Part shown: positions 51,806 to 61,118 of the stretch, in pieces
Position numbering within the stretch: position 1 is the stretch's first letter
Layout: the number at the start of each line of letters is the position of its first letter
Origin: Salibacterium aidingense DSM 18341
Lineage (GTDB): Bacteria; Bacillota; Bacilli; Bacillales; Marinococcaceae
Direction: 5' to 3'
Length of the DNA: 64,000 nt
Assembly: GCF_000429685.1 (NCBI RefSeq)
Contig: NZ_AUCI01000001.1
Location: forward strand, 248,001 to 312,000
Translations under genes and position numbers: made by a program
Notes under the pieces: generated by a model
What the model was told of the DNA's origin: nothing
Database searches by the model: none
What the model saw: the letters and a program-made list of their open reading frames with translations, nothing else

Positions 51806-51835
51806 TTCTGTATTACACTCATTCTGCTTTTTCGC

Positions 51836-51865
51836 CCGGGGTGTGAGGGCACCTCGGTGTTTTTC
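51836..51865 (+). terminator. Terminator of the toxin mRNA
   Basis: CGGGGTG and CACCTCG pair over 7 bp (one wobble) with a TGAGGG loop, followed shortly by TTTTTC. Confidence 0.65.
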
Positions 51866-52151
51866 TTTCTTTTCGCACAATTCTGATTATATCGCGTATT
51901 TATTAAAACTGCAACCTTATTTTTGGTTTAATCCATTTCTCTTGACCAGTATGACACATTGGCTGAAGCAGCATGCTCCAGCCAACGTTTTCGATGTCTA
52001 CAACTCTAGGTGATCTTCCATCTCTGAGGAAGAAATAGCGTCTTTCTGGTCTCGATCATACAACTGAATATGATTGGAAAACAATTGGAGTGATTGGCAC
52101 TACAGCCTTCCTCATAACCAGAACCTACATCGAGTTCATGACTTTCTTTTT
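51866..52151. other. Intergenic stretch with a hairpin downstream of the TAXI operon
   Basis: No gene recognised. TTGGCTGAAGCA and TGCTCCAGCCAA (51959-51985) form a 12-bp hairpin with one mismatch and a 3-nt loop. It has no T tract but may end the TAXI-TRAP transcript. An antisense antitoxin RNA for the toxin at 51728 would be expected to start on the minus strand here; I could not assign its promoter with confidence. Confidence 0.35.
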
Positions 52152-54119
52152 TTATAAATCACCCAATTGTTTTGGTTCGAACCTATCCTCTGTGTTTCTA
52201 TTTTTTTTAATATGAATACACTGCACACCGGTAATGATAACAATAACCAGGAAGCTGAAAGACGGGATCAGAACATTATTAAAACTGATCATTCCAAACG
52301 CAGCCAAAAATAGAACGATACGCTCCAGCCAGTTCATTTTCTGCAAGTAACATCCCACGATGGAGGCCGCCAGGATAATTACCCCTATCAGTGCAGTTAC
52401 CGTTGTATAAATAATCTCATACCATTCTCCCTGCATTAACAATTCATTATGAAACACAAAAATATAAGGAATGATAAACGCAGGAATGGCAATTTTAAAT
52501 GCTGTCAGGGATGTTCCCATCGGTTTTGAATCCGCGATCCCTGCGGCTGCATAAGATGAGATCGCAACAGGCGGAGTAATGCCCGAGAATACCCCAAAAT
52601 AAAGAGCAAATAAATGTGCTGCTAAAACACTGACTTCTAGTTCCACTAAGGCAGGTACGGCTATGGCTGCTACCATAATATAAGCTGCGCTTGTTGGCAG
52701 CCCCATACCTAAAATAATAGAAGCAATCATTACTAATGGCAGAATGATAAGAAATTGACCCTGGGCAAGACCAATTACCGCGGAAGCAAATGTAATACCA
52801 ATTCCCGTCTGACTGGCCACTCCAATGATAATCCCTGCAGTCGCACAGGTTACTGCAATCATTATGGTAGCCTTTGCCCCATCTCTTAAGGTAACAATTA
52901 TCTGTTTTAACGACATACGGGTCGCTTTTTTTATAGCTCCTACTACCACTACTGAAGCCAGTGCAATGAGAGCTGCCAAATAAGGAGTATAGCCAAGAAA
53001 TAAAGCAGTCACGATAACGATGAGCGGTATGGACAGGTGTACATTTTTCAGTACGCTGCTCCATTGCGGAACTTCTTCCTTAGAAAGACCGACGATGCCA
53101 TTCTTTACTGCTTGAAAATGCACAACAAACCCAACACTCACGAAGTATAAAAGCGCTGGAATCAGGGCAGCGATTATGACGGTAGTATAAGAAATTCCAA
53201 CGAATTCGGCTAAAAGGAAGGAGGCTGCCCCCATGACCGGAGGCAGAATTTGACCACCTGTAGAGGCTGCCGCTTCCACCCCGCCAGCAAAAGAGGGCTT
53301 ATAACCTACGTTTTTCATCAGCGGAATCGTATACGCTCCGGTAGATGTTACGTTAGCTGTAGAACTTCCGGATATGGAACCCATCAAACTGCTGGCCACC
53401 ACTGACATCTTCGCCGGACCTCCCCGGGCCCGACCAGCAAGCGCGTAGGAAAAATCGATGAAAAATTGACCGACCCCCGACTTTTCCAGAAATACTCCGA
53501 ATAAAACGAAAAGGAAAATGAACGTTGCCGATGCCGCAAGCGGAATACCGAATATTCCTTCTGTTGTAAATACCAGTTGTTCAATCATTCGATCAAATGA
53601 ATTACCGGTATGAGAAAAAGGACCTGGAAGGATATTTCCGTACAGAGCATAAAGCATAGCAATGATTGCAATAACAACCATGCTCCAGCCGATGATTCGC
53701 CTTGTGGCTTCCAATATACATAAGACCAACACCACTCCTGCTATCAAATCCAGAGCGGTTAGGCTGTCGACATAAGCAATTCTATTAATGATTCTTTCAT
53801 ACTCGAACACCCCTAAATATAATATGCTGAAAGCAGACATTATAAAAAAAGCTATATCAACCGTAAGCCATGAGCTTTCCTTTCTTTCTTTAAACATTGG
53901 AAACAGCAAGAAAGAAATCGGTAACAAAAAACCCAGATGCAGGCTGCGCATTTGATAAGCTTCCAGCACTCCGGTCAGCCCCAGATAGATATGATAAAGA
54001 GAGGCACTAACCGCAATAACAAAAACCAGCCTTTGAATTAGTTTTCTAATTTTAGAAATAGGTTCTGGAGGACCCGATGATGAATGGTTACTCATTATCC
54101 CCCTCCTCTCTGTTTCCAC
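52152..54119 (-). CDS. TRAP transporter fused permease (TAXI type, DctQM fusion)
   Basis: 655-residue membrane protein. An N-terminal four-segment DctQ-like part (to about residue 150) is fused to a DctM-like part of about 12 segments: FVLFGVFLEKSGVGQFFIDF, ARGGPAKMSVVASSLMGSIS, AAASTGGQILPPVMGAASFL, GLPTSAAYIMVAAIAVPAL and SGITPPVAISSYAAAGIADS. Such fusions pair with TAXI-type binding proteins, encoded immediately upstream 25 bp away. Substrates are usually carboxylates; here the linked DapA-family and enolase-superfamily enzymes suggest a sugar acid. Confidence 0.93.
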   Translation of the reverse strand: METERRGIMSNHSSSGPPEPISKIRKLIQRLVFVIAVSASLYHIYLGLTGVLEAYQMRSLHLGFLLPISFLLFPMFKERKESSWLTVDIAFFIMSAFSILYLGVFEYERIINRIAYVDSLTALDLIAGVVLVLCILEATRRIIGWSMVVIAIIAMLYALYGNILPGPFSHTGNSFDRMIEQLVFTTEGIFGIPLAASATFIFLFVLFGVFLEKSGVGQFFIDFSYALAGRARGGPAKMSVVASSLMGSISGSSTANVTSTGAYTIPLMKNVGYKPSFAGGVEAAASTGGQILPPVMGAASFLLAEFVGISYTTVIIAALIPALLYFVSVGFVVHFQAVKNGIVGLSKEEVPQWSSVLKNVHLSIPLIVIVTALFLGYTPYLAALIALASVVVVGAIKKATRMSLKQIIVTLRDGAKATIMIAVTCATAGIIIGVASQTGIGITFASAVIGLAQGQFLIILPLVMIASIILGMGLPTSAAYIMVAAIAVPALVELEVSVLAAHLFALYFGVFSGITPPVAISSYAAAGIADSKPMGTSLTAFKIAIPAFIIPYIFVFHNELLMQGEWYEIIYTTVTALIGVIILAASIVGCYLQKMNWLERIVLFLAAFGMISFNNVLIPSFSFLVIVIITGVQCIHIKKNRNTEDRFEPKQLGDL

Positions 54120-54144
54120 TCATTAGGATACGGACACCTCCCCT

Positions 54145-55203
54145 CTAGTTCTCTACTCCTTCTTCTTCATAATAACGCTCGGCCCCGGGGTGAAGAGGTG
54201 CTCCCAGACCGTCTGATGCTTTCTCCGGATCTGACAGAAATTCATTTACACCACTGTTGATATTTCCTAACGTATTATTACCTTCTTCAGAGTTCATCCA
54301 TTTCGTAACTTCATAAATCACTTCTTCCGGCATATCTTTATTGGCTATAATAACGACTCCGCCGCCAACTGTCTCCGCAGCTTCGCCCTGACCATTGTAA
54401 GTTTCAGCCGGAAGCTCCATTTTTTGATATCCGTATTTTTCTGCAAGGTTATCCCGGACTTCCTCTTCAAGATCAAAAAATTTCAGCTTGCGGGAAGCAT
54501 TCATTTCTTCAAACGGAGCAGATGGAAAACCAGCCAGAGACGTGACAGCTTCGATATGACCATCACGCATCAAAGAACTAGCATCTCCCATACTTACGTA
54601 TTCAATTCTTCCGCCCCAGTCTTCGATCTCCTCATACGTTATTCCGTACTCCTCGAGAATCCGGCGCGTCAATAATTCATTCTCTGTTCCTCTTGTTCCG
54701 ACGGAAAGTTTCAACGGATACTGCTGTTCTTTCACTTCTTTTAACGAGTCGACTTCGACATTTTCGCGCACCGCAAACTGCATCACCGATTCAAATACTT
54801 TTGCAATCGATCTTACATCCGGCAGCGCTTGATCATAGGGCTCCATTCCTTCTGTAGCTGCATAACTTAAACCAGAGCTTGAATGGCCCATCTGCGCTTC
54901 ATTACTGCCAACTAATTCCAGGTTGGCAAGTGCTCCTCCGACTTCAACTGACGTTTGCGCTCCTTCAAATTCATTACCGATAAATTCTCCAATGGAGGCA
55001 CCAATCGGATACATGGATCCCGACTGCTCTCCCATTGTCAGATCTACATTCAAGTCTGAAAAATCTTCCTCCGCAGCTGATCCTTCTTCCTGTCCTCCTG
55101 TATTTTCCTCACCTGTTGTCCCCTCTTCTCCCTCTCCACAAGCAGCCAGCATCAATACTGCCGTTATGAAAAGAAAAATTACATAATTCCATGGTTTTCT
55201 CAT
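54145..55203 (-). CDS. TAXI family TRAP solute-binding lipoprotein
   Basis: 352-residue TAXI binding protein with a lipoprotein signal (MRKPWNYVIFLFITAVLMLAAC, lipid Cys 22), an acidic Glu/Gly linker and the TAXI motif MGEQSGSMYPIGASIGEFI, then KLSVGTRGTENELLTRRI. Start at ATG 55203 with a GGGGAGAAG ribosome site. No hairpin separates it from the permease, unlike the other binding-protein genes here. Confidence 0.92.
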   Translation of the reverse strand: MRKPWNYVIFLFITAVLMLAACGEGEEGTTGEENTGGQEEGSAAEEDFSDLNVDLTMGEQSGSMYPIGASIGEFIGNEFEGAQTSVEVGGALANLELVGSNEAQMGHSSSGLSYAATEGMEPYDQALPDVRSIAKVFESVMQFAVRENVEVDSLKEVKEQQYPLKLSVGTRGTENELLTRRILEEYGITYEEIEDWGGRIEYVSMGDASSLMRDGHIEAVTSLAGFPSAPFEEMNASRKLKFFDLEEEVRDNLAEKYGYQKMELPAETYNGQGEAAETVGGGVVIIANKDMPEEVIYEVTKWMNSEEGNNTLGNINSGVNEFLSDPEKASDGLGAPLHPGAERYYEEEGVEN

Positions 55204-55219
55204 AATTTCTTCTCCCCTT

Positions 55220-56152
55220 TTAGATGCTTACTTCCCCATTCAAAGCAAGCAGATTAATTTCTTTGGTAATCAGGTCAAGCTCTTCTTTAATAGAAGCATC
55301 CATTGGAACATTAGGATTCCTTACTGCAGAAGAAGCAATAATCCCACCATCTTTTAGAATTTGCTTATGAACAGACATAGCGTACTTGGCAATCGTTCCC
55401 ATTCGAATCAGCGGCAGGTGTTTGTAAAAGTGCCTTTTCGCTTCCTCTTCTTTCCCAGCTTTAAACAAGTCAAAGATGGACACGCATACTTCTGGAAATT
55501 CACAAGCAGGCATTGTTCCAACTGCCCCCCGCCTTATTTCTTCAAATAAGTACATCCCATTCAATCCGCCGAATACTTTCAATCTCCCGTCTGTTTTTTT
55601 CAATACTTCCGAAATTTTCATAGTGGTCGGTGGAGCCTCGACTTTGACATATTGAATGTTTTCGTAATCCTCCGCGAGCTGTGCCATCACTTCCACAGGT
55701 ATGGATACTCCGCTTGCTATCGGAGCATCCTGCATCATGATAGGCAGGGAGACCGAAACCGCAATTTCTGCAAAATATTCATACATCCGCCTGGAATCAG
55801 GTTTCACCATATAAGGTGGCAGAACCATTAAAGCATCTGCTCCAGCTTTTTCTGCACGCTGACTCAACTGAACAGCCTGCGGGATACCTGTTGCTCCTGT
55901 ACCGAATACCACAGGTACTTTTCCCTTCACTTCTTCTATAACTATTTTGCTGATATGTTCCCTTTCCTCTTCCGTAAGCGCATACATTTCGCTCGCATTT
56001 CCAAAGATAGAGATCCCATCTACTTTAGCTTCCAACTGAAAATGAATCAGTTTCCTCAAACTGGGAACGTCTATTTTATAATCATCCGTGAAAGGAGTTG
56101 CTAAAATCGGAAACACACCTTCCAGTTCTCTTGCTGACGTCATGTTATTCAT
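55220..56152 (-). CDS. DapA-family lyase/aldolase lacking the catalytic Tyr motif
   Basis: 310-residue (beta/alpha)8 barrel of the dihydrodipicolinate synthase/N-acetylneuraminate lyase family. It has GVFPILATPFTDDYKIDVPS, the GNASEMYALTEEEREH segment and the Schiff-base Lys in YVKVEAPPTT. The usual YNxP motif carrying the second catalytic Tyr is replaced by QDAPIASG, so the proton relay differs from DapA itself. It overlaps the enolase-superfamily gene by 8 bp. In this TAXI-TRAP cassette a 2-keto-3-deoxy sugar acid aldolase or dehydratase role is likely, not lysine synthesis. Confidence 0.88.
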   Translation of the reverse strand: MNNMTSARELEGVFPILATPFTDDYKIDVPSLRKLIHFQLEAKVDGISIFGNASEMYALTEEEREHISKIVIEEVKGKVPVVFGTGATGIPQAVQLSQRAEKAGADALMVLPPYMVKPDSRRMYEYFAEIAVSVSLPIMMQDAPIASGVSIPVEVMAQLAEDYENIQYVKVEAPPTTMKISEVLKKTDGRLKVFGGLNGMYLFEEIRRGAVGTMPACEFPEVCVSIFDLFKAGKEEEAKRHFYKHLPLIRMGTIAKYAMSVHKQILKDGGIIASSAVRNPNVPMDASIKEELDLITKEINLLALNGEVSI

Positions 56153-57317
56153 GCTCCTTTCGATTCACGGCATAATAACGTACTTTTTCTTCATCTACTG
56201 TCACCCCTAATCCAGGAGTATTTGGCAGTTCATAGAAACCGCTTTCGCAATGAAGAGTATCACTTAGCATATCATTGGCGACTGGAAATACAGTTGGCTG
56301 GAATTCAAGCATATAAAAATTATTTATGGAGGAACTGACGTGAAGAGATGCAGCAATACAAATACCCAGCCCTACACTTAAATGAGGAGCAATTCGTACA
56401 TTAAAGGCTTCGGCCATATAAGCTATTTTTTTGGTTTCTGTAATACCGGCTCTTCCTACATCAGGCTGCAGAATATCAGCAGTGCGCCTGACCAAACGCT
56501 CTTTAAACTGATATTTTGTTCGAATTGCTTCTCCAATTGCTATAGGAATATTGGAATTTTCTACAACTAACCGGTTTCCCTCTATATCCTCCGGGAGTAC
56601 CGGAGCTTCTAAAAACAATACGTCGTAAGGTTCGAGCATTTTTGACAGCATAATGGCTTCTTTTGGCGAATAATGCCAGTGGGCGTCCACCATAAATTGC
56701 ATATCCGGGAAGGTTTCCTTTAAATGAGAAATAATTTGAACATCCTCCCTCATCCCATATCCCAGATGCAGCTTTATTTTATCGAAGTTTTGCTGCTGCC
56801 ATTTGCCGGCGAGTACCTTTTTATCTTCTAATTTGGGTTCAGGAAGACCTGATACATAGGCTGGTATCCGATTGCGGTAGTTTCCACCCAATAGCTGATA
56901 GACAGGTGATCCATAAGTTTTCCCTGCTATATCCCACAGTGCAATATCAACAGCCGTTATGGCGTCTACCATAAAACCAGAGAAGTACCCGCGTTCCCGC
57001 ATAGAATCATATAATTCATTCCAAATCACTTCCACTTGCAAAGGGTTTTTTCCAATGAGAAAAGAAGAGAACAACGTTTGTACAATAGCAGCCGGCACTT
57101 CTGGAGCAACCGGTGCCAGACATTCCCCCCACCCATATGTTCCATCACTTGTCGATACTTTCACTAATAATGATTCCAGCTTTTTAGAATAAAAAGAGCG
57201 ATATTCCGGGCGAAGATAATAGTCTTTGTCGGCACCTTTTAATCCGCTAGATTCTCCTAAATAAATAATTCCTTTATCAATTTTTACTGGAAAAACTTCA
57301 ATATTTGTTATATGCAA
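56145..57317 (-). CDS. Enolase-superfamily (mandelate racemase/muconate lactonising type) dehydratase
   Basis: 390-residue enolase-superfamily enzyme. The capping domain includes GYFSGFMVDAITAVDIALWD. The barrel has the K-x-K base motif in FDKIKLHLG, metal ligands Asp in MVDAHWHY, Glu in LEAPVLPED and Glu in AIGEAIR, and the Asp-His pair in LQPDVGRAG and IAPHLSVGLG. This set defines the MR subgroup, many of which dehydrate sugar acids to 2-keto-3-deoxy acids, matching the adjacent aldolase-like gene. The start is TTG 57317, preceded by GGGGGATG. The exact acid is not determined. Confidence 0.9.
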   Translation of the reverse strand: MHITNIEVFPVKIDKGIIYLGESSGLKGADKDYYLRPEYRSFYSKKLESLLVKVSTSDGTYGWGECLAPVAPEVPAAIVQTLFSSFLIGKNPLQVEVIWNELYDSMRERGYFSGFMVDAITAVDIALWDIAGKTYGSPVYQLLGGNYRNRIPAYVSGLPEPKLEDKKVLAGKWQQQNFDKIKLHLGYGMREDVQIISHLKETFPDMQFMVDAHWHYSPKEAIMLSKMLEPYDVLFLEAPVLPEDIEGNRLVVENSNIPIAIGEAIRTKYQFKERLVRRTADILQPDVGRAGITETKKIAYMAEAFNVRIAPHLSVGLGICIAASLHVSSSINNFYMLEFQPTVFPVANDMLSDTLHCESGFYELPNTPGLGVTVDEEKVRYYAVNRKEHE

Positions 57318-57535
57318 CGATTTTTCATCCCCCGTTCCTTCCCTTTTGAAATTTACAGCTGTTTTATCATAAACCTCCCTTTTTATTATGGATTTTTAAT
57401 TCAATATATGGATTTACAATCCGCTTAATGTTATTTAAACATCAAGTTTGAATAATAGCAACAACTATTTTAAAAAAAATTGTACAATTCCATCCGTTTA
57501 TTAAAGGTTATCTTTTAAAAATGAATTAATTAAGC

Positions 57536-57541
57536 TATAAT
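57536..57541 (+). promoter_or_regulatory. Probable -10 element of the IclR-type gene
   Basis: TATAAT 37 bp before the TTG start at 57578; the -35 region (TTTTAA) is weak. The 260-bp divergent region also carries two copies of TATGGATTT (about 57387 and 57405), which may be regulator half-sites. Confidence 0.4.
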
Positions 57542-57577
57542 ACAAATAACAAATTCATATAATGGAAGGTGTAATCA

Positions 57578-58363
57578 TTGTCTAGCACAAATGGGAAATC
57601 ACAAAGTGTGGATCGAGCGTTACAATTACTTGCATGCTTTTCCGATGCACAATTTGAATTAAGAGTCGCCGATTTTTGTCACCAATTGAATATGTCTCAA
57701 AGCAGCGTCTCACGATTGCTTACAACTCTGGTAGACCATGGTTTCGTAGAAAAAAATCATTTTTCTGGTGCCTATTTTCTAGGAAAAAAAGTTATTTCTT
57801 TGGCAGGAATTTCTCTTAACAACTACGAAATCAGGAAGCAGGCCCTGCCTGAGCTGTATAACCTGGAGCAGAAAACAAATTTGGGAGCCAATCTTGCAGT
57901 ATTGGATGGAGAAAAGATGTTCTATCTCGCGCACGTAGACAGCCGGAGATCACCGCGTATGTACACCCTCGTCGGCTACACAAACCCCCTGCATGCCACA
58001 GGAATTGGAAAAGTTTTATTGTCACATATTGAAGAGAATAGAGAACAATTTATTAAAAATCTTTCCTTAGAGCCATACACGGTAAAAACAATTGATCGGA
58101 AAGAAGAACTGTTGCAAACAATGGAAAACACGCGACAGTACGGCTATGCTACCGAAATCGAGGAACTTGCGTTGGGAAGAGCTTGCATTGCTGCCCCTGT
58201 GAGAGATAGAGGAGGCCGCGTCGTCGCAGGGGTCAGTCTATCTGGTCCGTTATCTGAAATTAATCTTCAGGAACGGGAACAGGAACTCGCCAGTATATTA
58301 ATAGAAGCTACCGATCTCATCTCCCTCAAAATGGGTTTCATGTCCTCTTCTGCCCGAACCTAA
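57578..58363 (+). CDS. IclR-family transcriptional regulator
   Basis: 261-residue regulator. The N-terminal winged helix is KSQSVDRALQLLACFSDAQF followed by FCHQLNMSQSSVSRLLTTL, and the C-terminal effector domain includes LGANLAVLDGEKMFYLAHVD, LHATGIGKVLLSHI and ALGRACIAAPVRDRGGRVVA. The start is TTG 57578 with GGAAGGTG upstream; no ATG fits. It is divergent from the TAXI-TRAP/dehydratase/aldolase operon and is its probable regulator. Monocistronic, ending at a strong terminator. Confidence 0.92.
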   Translation: MSSTNGKSQSVDRALQLLACFSDAQFELRVADFCHQLNMSQSSVSRLLTTLVDHGFVEKNHFSGAYFLGKKVISLAGISLNNYEIRKQALPELYNLEQKTNLGANLAVLDGEKMFYLAHVDSRRSPRMYTLVGYTNPLHATGIGKVLLSHIEENREQFIKNLSLEPYTVKTIDRKEELLQTMENTRQYGYATEIEELALGRACIAAPVRDRGGRVVAGVSLSGPLSEINLQEREQELASILIEATDLISLKMGFMSSSART

Positions 58364-58376
58364 TATCATCTTCATA

Positions 58377-58410
58377 TAAAGAAGCTGCCGGGCCGGCAGC
58401 TTCTTTATTT
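58377..58410 (+). terminator. Terminator of the IclR-type gene
   Basis: TAAAGAAGCTGCC and GGCAGCTTCTTTA form a perfect 13-bp stem with a 5-nt loop, then TTT. Confidence 0.9.
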
Positions 58411-58475
58411 TGCTTTCCTTTTCAAATACCCCTTCGACATATTACGACAATTCCCGGGTGGTGACAGGCACGGAA

Positions 58476-58526
58476 TGACCGTTTTAGTTATTTTTCTTTA
58501 ACTTTTTGTGTTAAACGGTCAGTTTT
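58476..58526. promoter_or_regulatory. Inverted repeat upstream of the HAD/Ugp-like operon
   Basis: TGACCGTTT and AAACGGTCA are perfect 9-bp arms 28 nt apart, followed by GTTTTTG. It may be an operator pair or a weak terminator. An extended -10 element (TGCTATAGT) follows near 58574, about 30 bp before the HAD gene start. Confidence 0.4.
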
Positions 58527-58613
58527 TGATAAAAACCTTTTACTATCGGTTAATACGGCTTTTACAAGGTATTGCTATAGTGAAGGTGAACGCGGATAAA
58601 GGAGAGACGTGAT

Positions 58614-59282
58614 ATGAGGGAGCCGGTGAAGGCTGTATTGTTTGATTTGGACGGGACCTTGCTTGACAGCAGGGACATGTTAGTAGAAGCAGTTTATCAG
58701 ACGATGCAGCGCTTCAATTATACGACGATTTCGCACCAGACCATTCTTCACCGTTTTGGAACGAATTTCACAGATTATCTTTCTGAATTAACAGCGGGGA
58801 ACGAGGAAGTACGCCGGTTTTTCCTGGAAAAGAAGGCCATGGTTTATTCGGCTAACCCCTTGTTTCCCAAAGTCAAGGAGGGGCTGCAGGAGTTACGGGA
58901 TCGAGGGATCCGCCTTGGAATGGTAACCAATCAAGAACGAGAGTTAGTGGACACTATCCTAAAGAAACATGGGATCGCTTCCTTGTTTGAAGTGGTCCTA
59001 GCCCGGGAGGATGTACCCGAGGCCAAACCGTCCCCGGTTCCACTTCTTCATGCGATTCAGCAAATGGATCTCACTCCATCAGAAGTAATGATGGCCGGGG
59101 ATACATACTTTGATTGGAAAGCAGCAAAAAATGCAGGAAGTTCCTGTGTGTTGTTTCAATTTTACGATACAATTGCCGGGATTGAGCAAAAAAAGGACAA
59201 CCTGTTTTTCGATTTTCCTCAGTTTTTGGATTACGTTATTCCATCTCGTAAAGGAGGGAGTGAAACATGGCTAAAAAACTAA
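58614..59282 (+). CDS. HAD-family phosphatase
   Basis: 222-residue HAD hydrolase of the phosphoglycolate phosphatase/beta-phosphoglucomutase-like subfamily. Motif I is AVLFDLDGTLLDSRD with both catalytic Asp, a helical cap domain covers about 18-85, motif II is LGMVTNQE, motif III Lys is in EAKPSPVPLL and motif IV is MAGDTYFDWKAA. It overlaps the following permease by 16 bp, so it is the first gene of the Ugp-like importer operon and probably dephosphorylates a metabolite of the imported compound. Confidence 0.9.
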   Translation: MREPVKAVLFDLDGTLLDSRDMLVEAVYQTMQRFNYTTISHQTILHRFGTNFTDYLSELTAGNEEVRRFFLEKKAMVYSANPLFPKVKEGLQELRDRGIRLGMVTNQERELVDTILKKHGIASLFEVVLAREDVPEAKPSPVPLLHAIQQMDLTPSEVMMAGDTYFDWKAAKNAGSSCVLFQFYDTIAGIEQKKDNLFFDFPQFLDYVIPSRKGGSETWLKN

Positions 59283-60217
59283 CAGAACTTCAAGCCCCTG
59301 GCCTTTCGTCCAAAGATAATTATCAAAAGAAAACATTGGTGCTGCAGCGGTGGAAAGAAAATATTCTTGGTTATGGATTTATCTTCCCAGCCTTTCTTAT
59401 TCTAGGTGCCTTTGTTTTCTACCCTTTTTTTCAAAGTGTGTATTTAAGTTTTTTCACTACCGATCCTTCTGGGAACATAGCAGAGTTTGCAGGGTTTCAG
59501 AATTATATTCATCTGTTCACGAATTCAGAATTTCTCAGCAGTCTCGGAATTACACTTCTGTTCACCCTGTATACGGTACCTGCGAGTATTATTCTTGCCC
59601 TGCTGCTGGCTGTGCTCACTTATAACAAGTGGAAGGGGATGCAAATATTTCAATTGATATTTTCCCTGCCCATCGCCATGACCATCGGTACCTCCTCCTT
59701 GATATGGATGCTTCTTTATGATCCATCAACCGGTTTGTTTAACTATCTTTTACATCATTTAGGTCTGCCTTCTATTCAATGGTTGAATGACCCCTCCTGG
59801 GCATTGATCTCCGTATCTATTATGAGCATCTGGATGTCGCTCGGTTTGAATTACATCATTCTGCTGGCGGGGGTGCGTCATGTCCCGGAGGAAATATATG
59901 AGAGCGCCCGGGTGGATGGGGCAGGATCATTACGGATTTTGCTGCAAATGACGATTCCCCTGATGTCGCCTTATCTATTTTTTGTCTTCGTGACATCTGT
60001 CATCAGCTCCCTCCAAGCCTTCGGTCAATTCAATATTTTAACAAACGGCGGCCCGGCGGACAGTACAAATGTTTTTGTGTATTCCCTTTATCAGGAAGCC
60101 TTTGTCAATTTTCAATACGGATTGGGAAGTACACGGGCCCTCATTTTGTTTGTTGTCATTATGCTGCTGACCTGGCTTAATTTTAAATTCGGGGAACGGA
60201 GAGTGCATTACCAATGA
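59267..60217 (+). CDS. ABC transporter permease, UgpA/MalF type
   Basis: 316-residue permease with six predicted membrane segments, EAA loop ESARVDGAGSLRILLQM followed by IPLMSP, and the TNGGPADSTNVFVYSLYQEA loop typical of UgpA-type permeases. It overlaps the HAD gene and is coupled to the second permease (ATGA overlap). Substrate inferred from the binding protein: a glycerophosphate-like or sugar compound. Confidence 0.92.
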   Translation: MAKKLTELQAPGLSSKDNYQKKTLVLQRWKENILGYGFIFPAFLILGAFVFYPFFQSVYLSFFTTDPSGNIAEFAGFQNYIHLFTNSEFLSSLGITLLFTLYTVPASIILALLLAVLTYNKWKGMQIFQLIFSLPIAMTIGTSSLIWMLLYDPSTGLFNYLLHHLGLPSIQWLNDPSWALISVSIMSIWMSLGLNYIILLAGVRHVPEEIYESARVDGAGSLRILLQMTIPLMSPYLFFVFVTSVISSLQAFGQFNILTNGGPADSTNVFVYSLYQEAFVNFQYGLGSTRALILFVVIMLLTWLNFKFGERRVHYQ

Positions 60218-61053
60218 CAAACGGTATAGGTCTGAAAAAAGTTTTCATTAACGGCCTTCATTACGCTTTTCTTTTAGTCATGGCCCTCCTTGTAGTTTAT
60301 CCAATCTATATGGCTTTTTCTTATACCTTTATGACTCCGCAGGAGGTGAACAGTCCCGGTCCGAACTTTTTTCCGGAAAGTTTTTACTTAGGAAATATTC
60401 AAGAGGTTCTGCAGTCGACACCCATTCTTCGTTTTATTTTCAACAGTTTTTTAGTAGCTGTCCTGGTTATGATTGGAGAAATCGTCACTTCTGCTCTTGC
60501 GGCATATGGATTCACTTTTCTTTCTTTTAAAGGAAAAAATATTATTTTCGCTTTATTTCTCGCCACTCTCATGGTGCCGTCGGAAGTAACAGTCATCCCG
60601 AGATATCTTATGATGCAGGCATTTGGATGGGTGGATACTTACCAGGGATTGATTGTTCCGCATATTGTTACGGTTTTTGGCATTTTTCTGTTAAGGCAGT
60701 CTTTCAAACAGCTGCCGCGGGAACTGCTTGATGCAGCAAGAATGGATGGAGCAAGTCATTTTCGTATGTTTCTTTCTATTGTGGTGCCTCTGTCGCGGCC
60801 GGCGATTGGTGCCCTCGGCGCCATTTCTTTTCTCGGCACGTATAACCATTACTTGTGGCCGCTTCTGATGACGAATTCCGAGGAAATGAGAACCGTGCAG
60901 ATTGGAATCACCATGCTGCAGAATGAAGAATTTTTAAGTTGGAATATTGTGCTGACCGGTGTTGCCATTGTTCTTCTTCCTTCCCTAACCATTTTGATCG
61001 CTGGCTTAAAACAATTAGTTGCAGCCATGACGGGAGGTGGTTTGAAACAGTAA
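60214..61053 (+). CDS. ABC transporter permease, UgpE/MalG type
   Basis: 279-residue partner permease with EAA loop DAARMDGASHFRMFLSI followed by VPLSRP and GTYNHYLWPLLMTNSEEMRT, a segment typical of UgpE. Its ATG overlaps the UgpA-type stop. No ATPase gene follows, so a shared MsmX/UgpC-type ATPase is needed. Confidence 0.92.
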   Translation: MTNGIGLKKVFINGLHYAFLLVMALLVVYPIYMAFSYTFMTPQEVNSPGPNFFPESFYLGNIQEVLQSTPILRFIFNSFLVAVLVMIGEIVTSALAAYGFTFLSFKGKNIIFALFLATLMVPSEVTVIPRYLMMQAFGWVDTYQGLIVPHIVTVFGIFLLRQSFKQLPRELLDAARMDGASHFRMFLSIVVPLSRPAIGALGAISFLGTYNHYLWPLLMTNSEEMRTVQIGITMLQNEEFLSWNIVLTGVAIVLLPSLTILIAGLKQLVAAMTGGGLKQ

Positions 61054-61118
61054 GCAACAGGATATCCCGTTTCGTTTTTTCTCAGTTTCATTTTCAAAGA
61101 ATAGGAGGAATAACTAAG

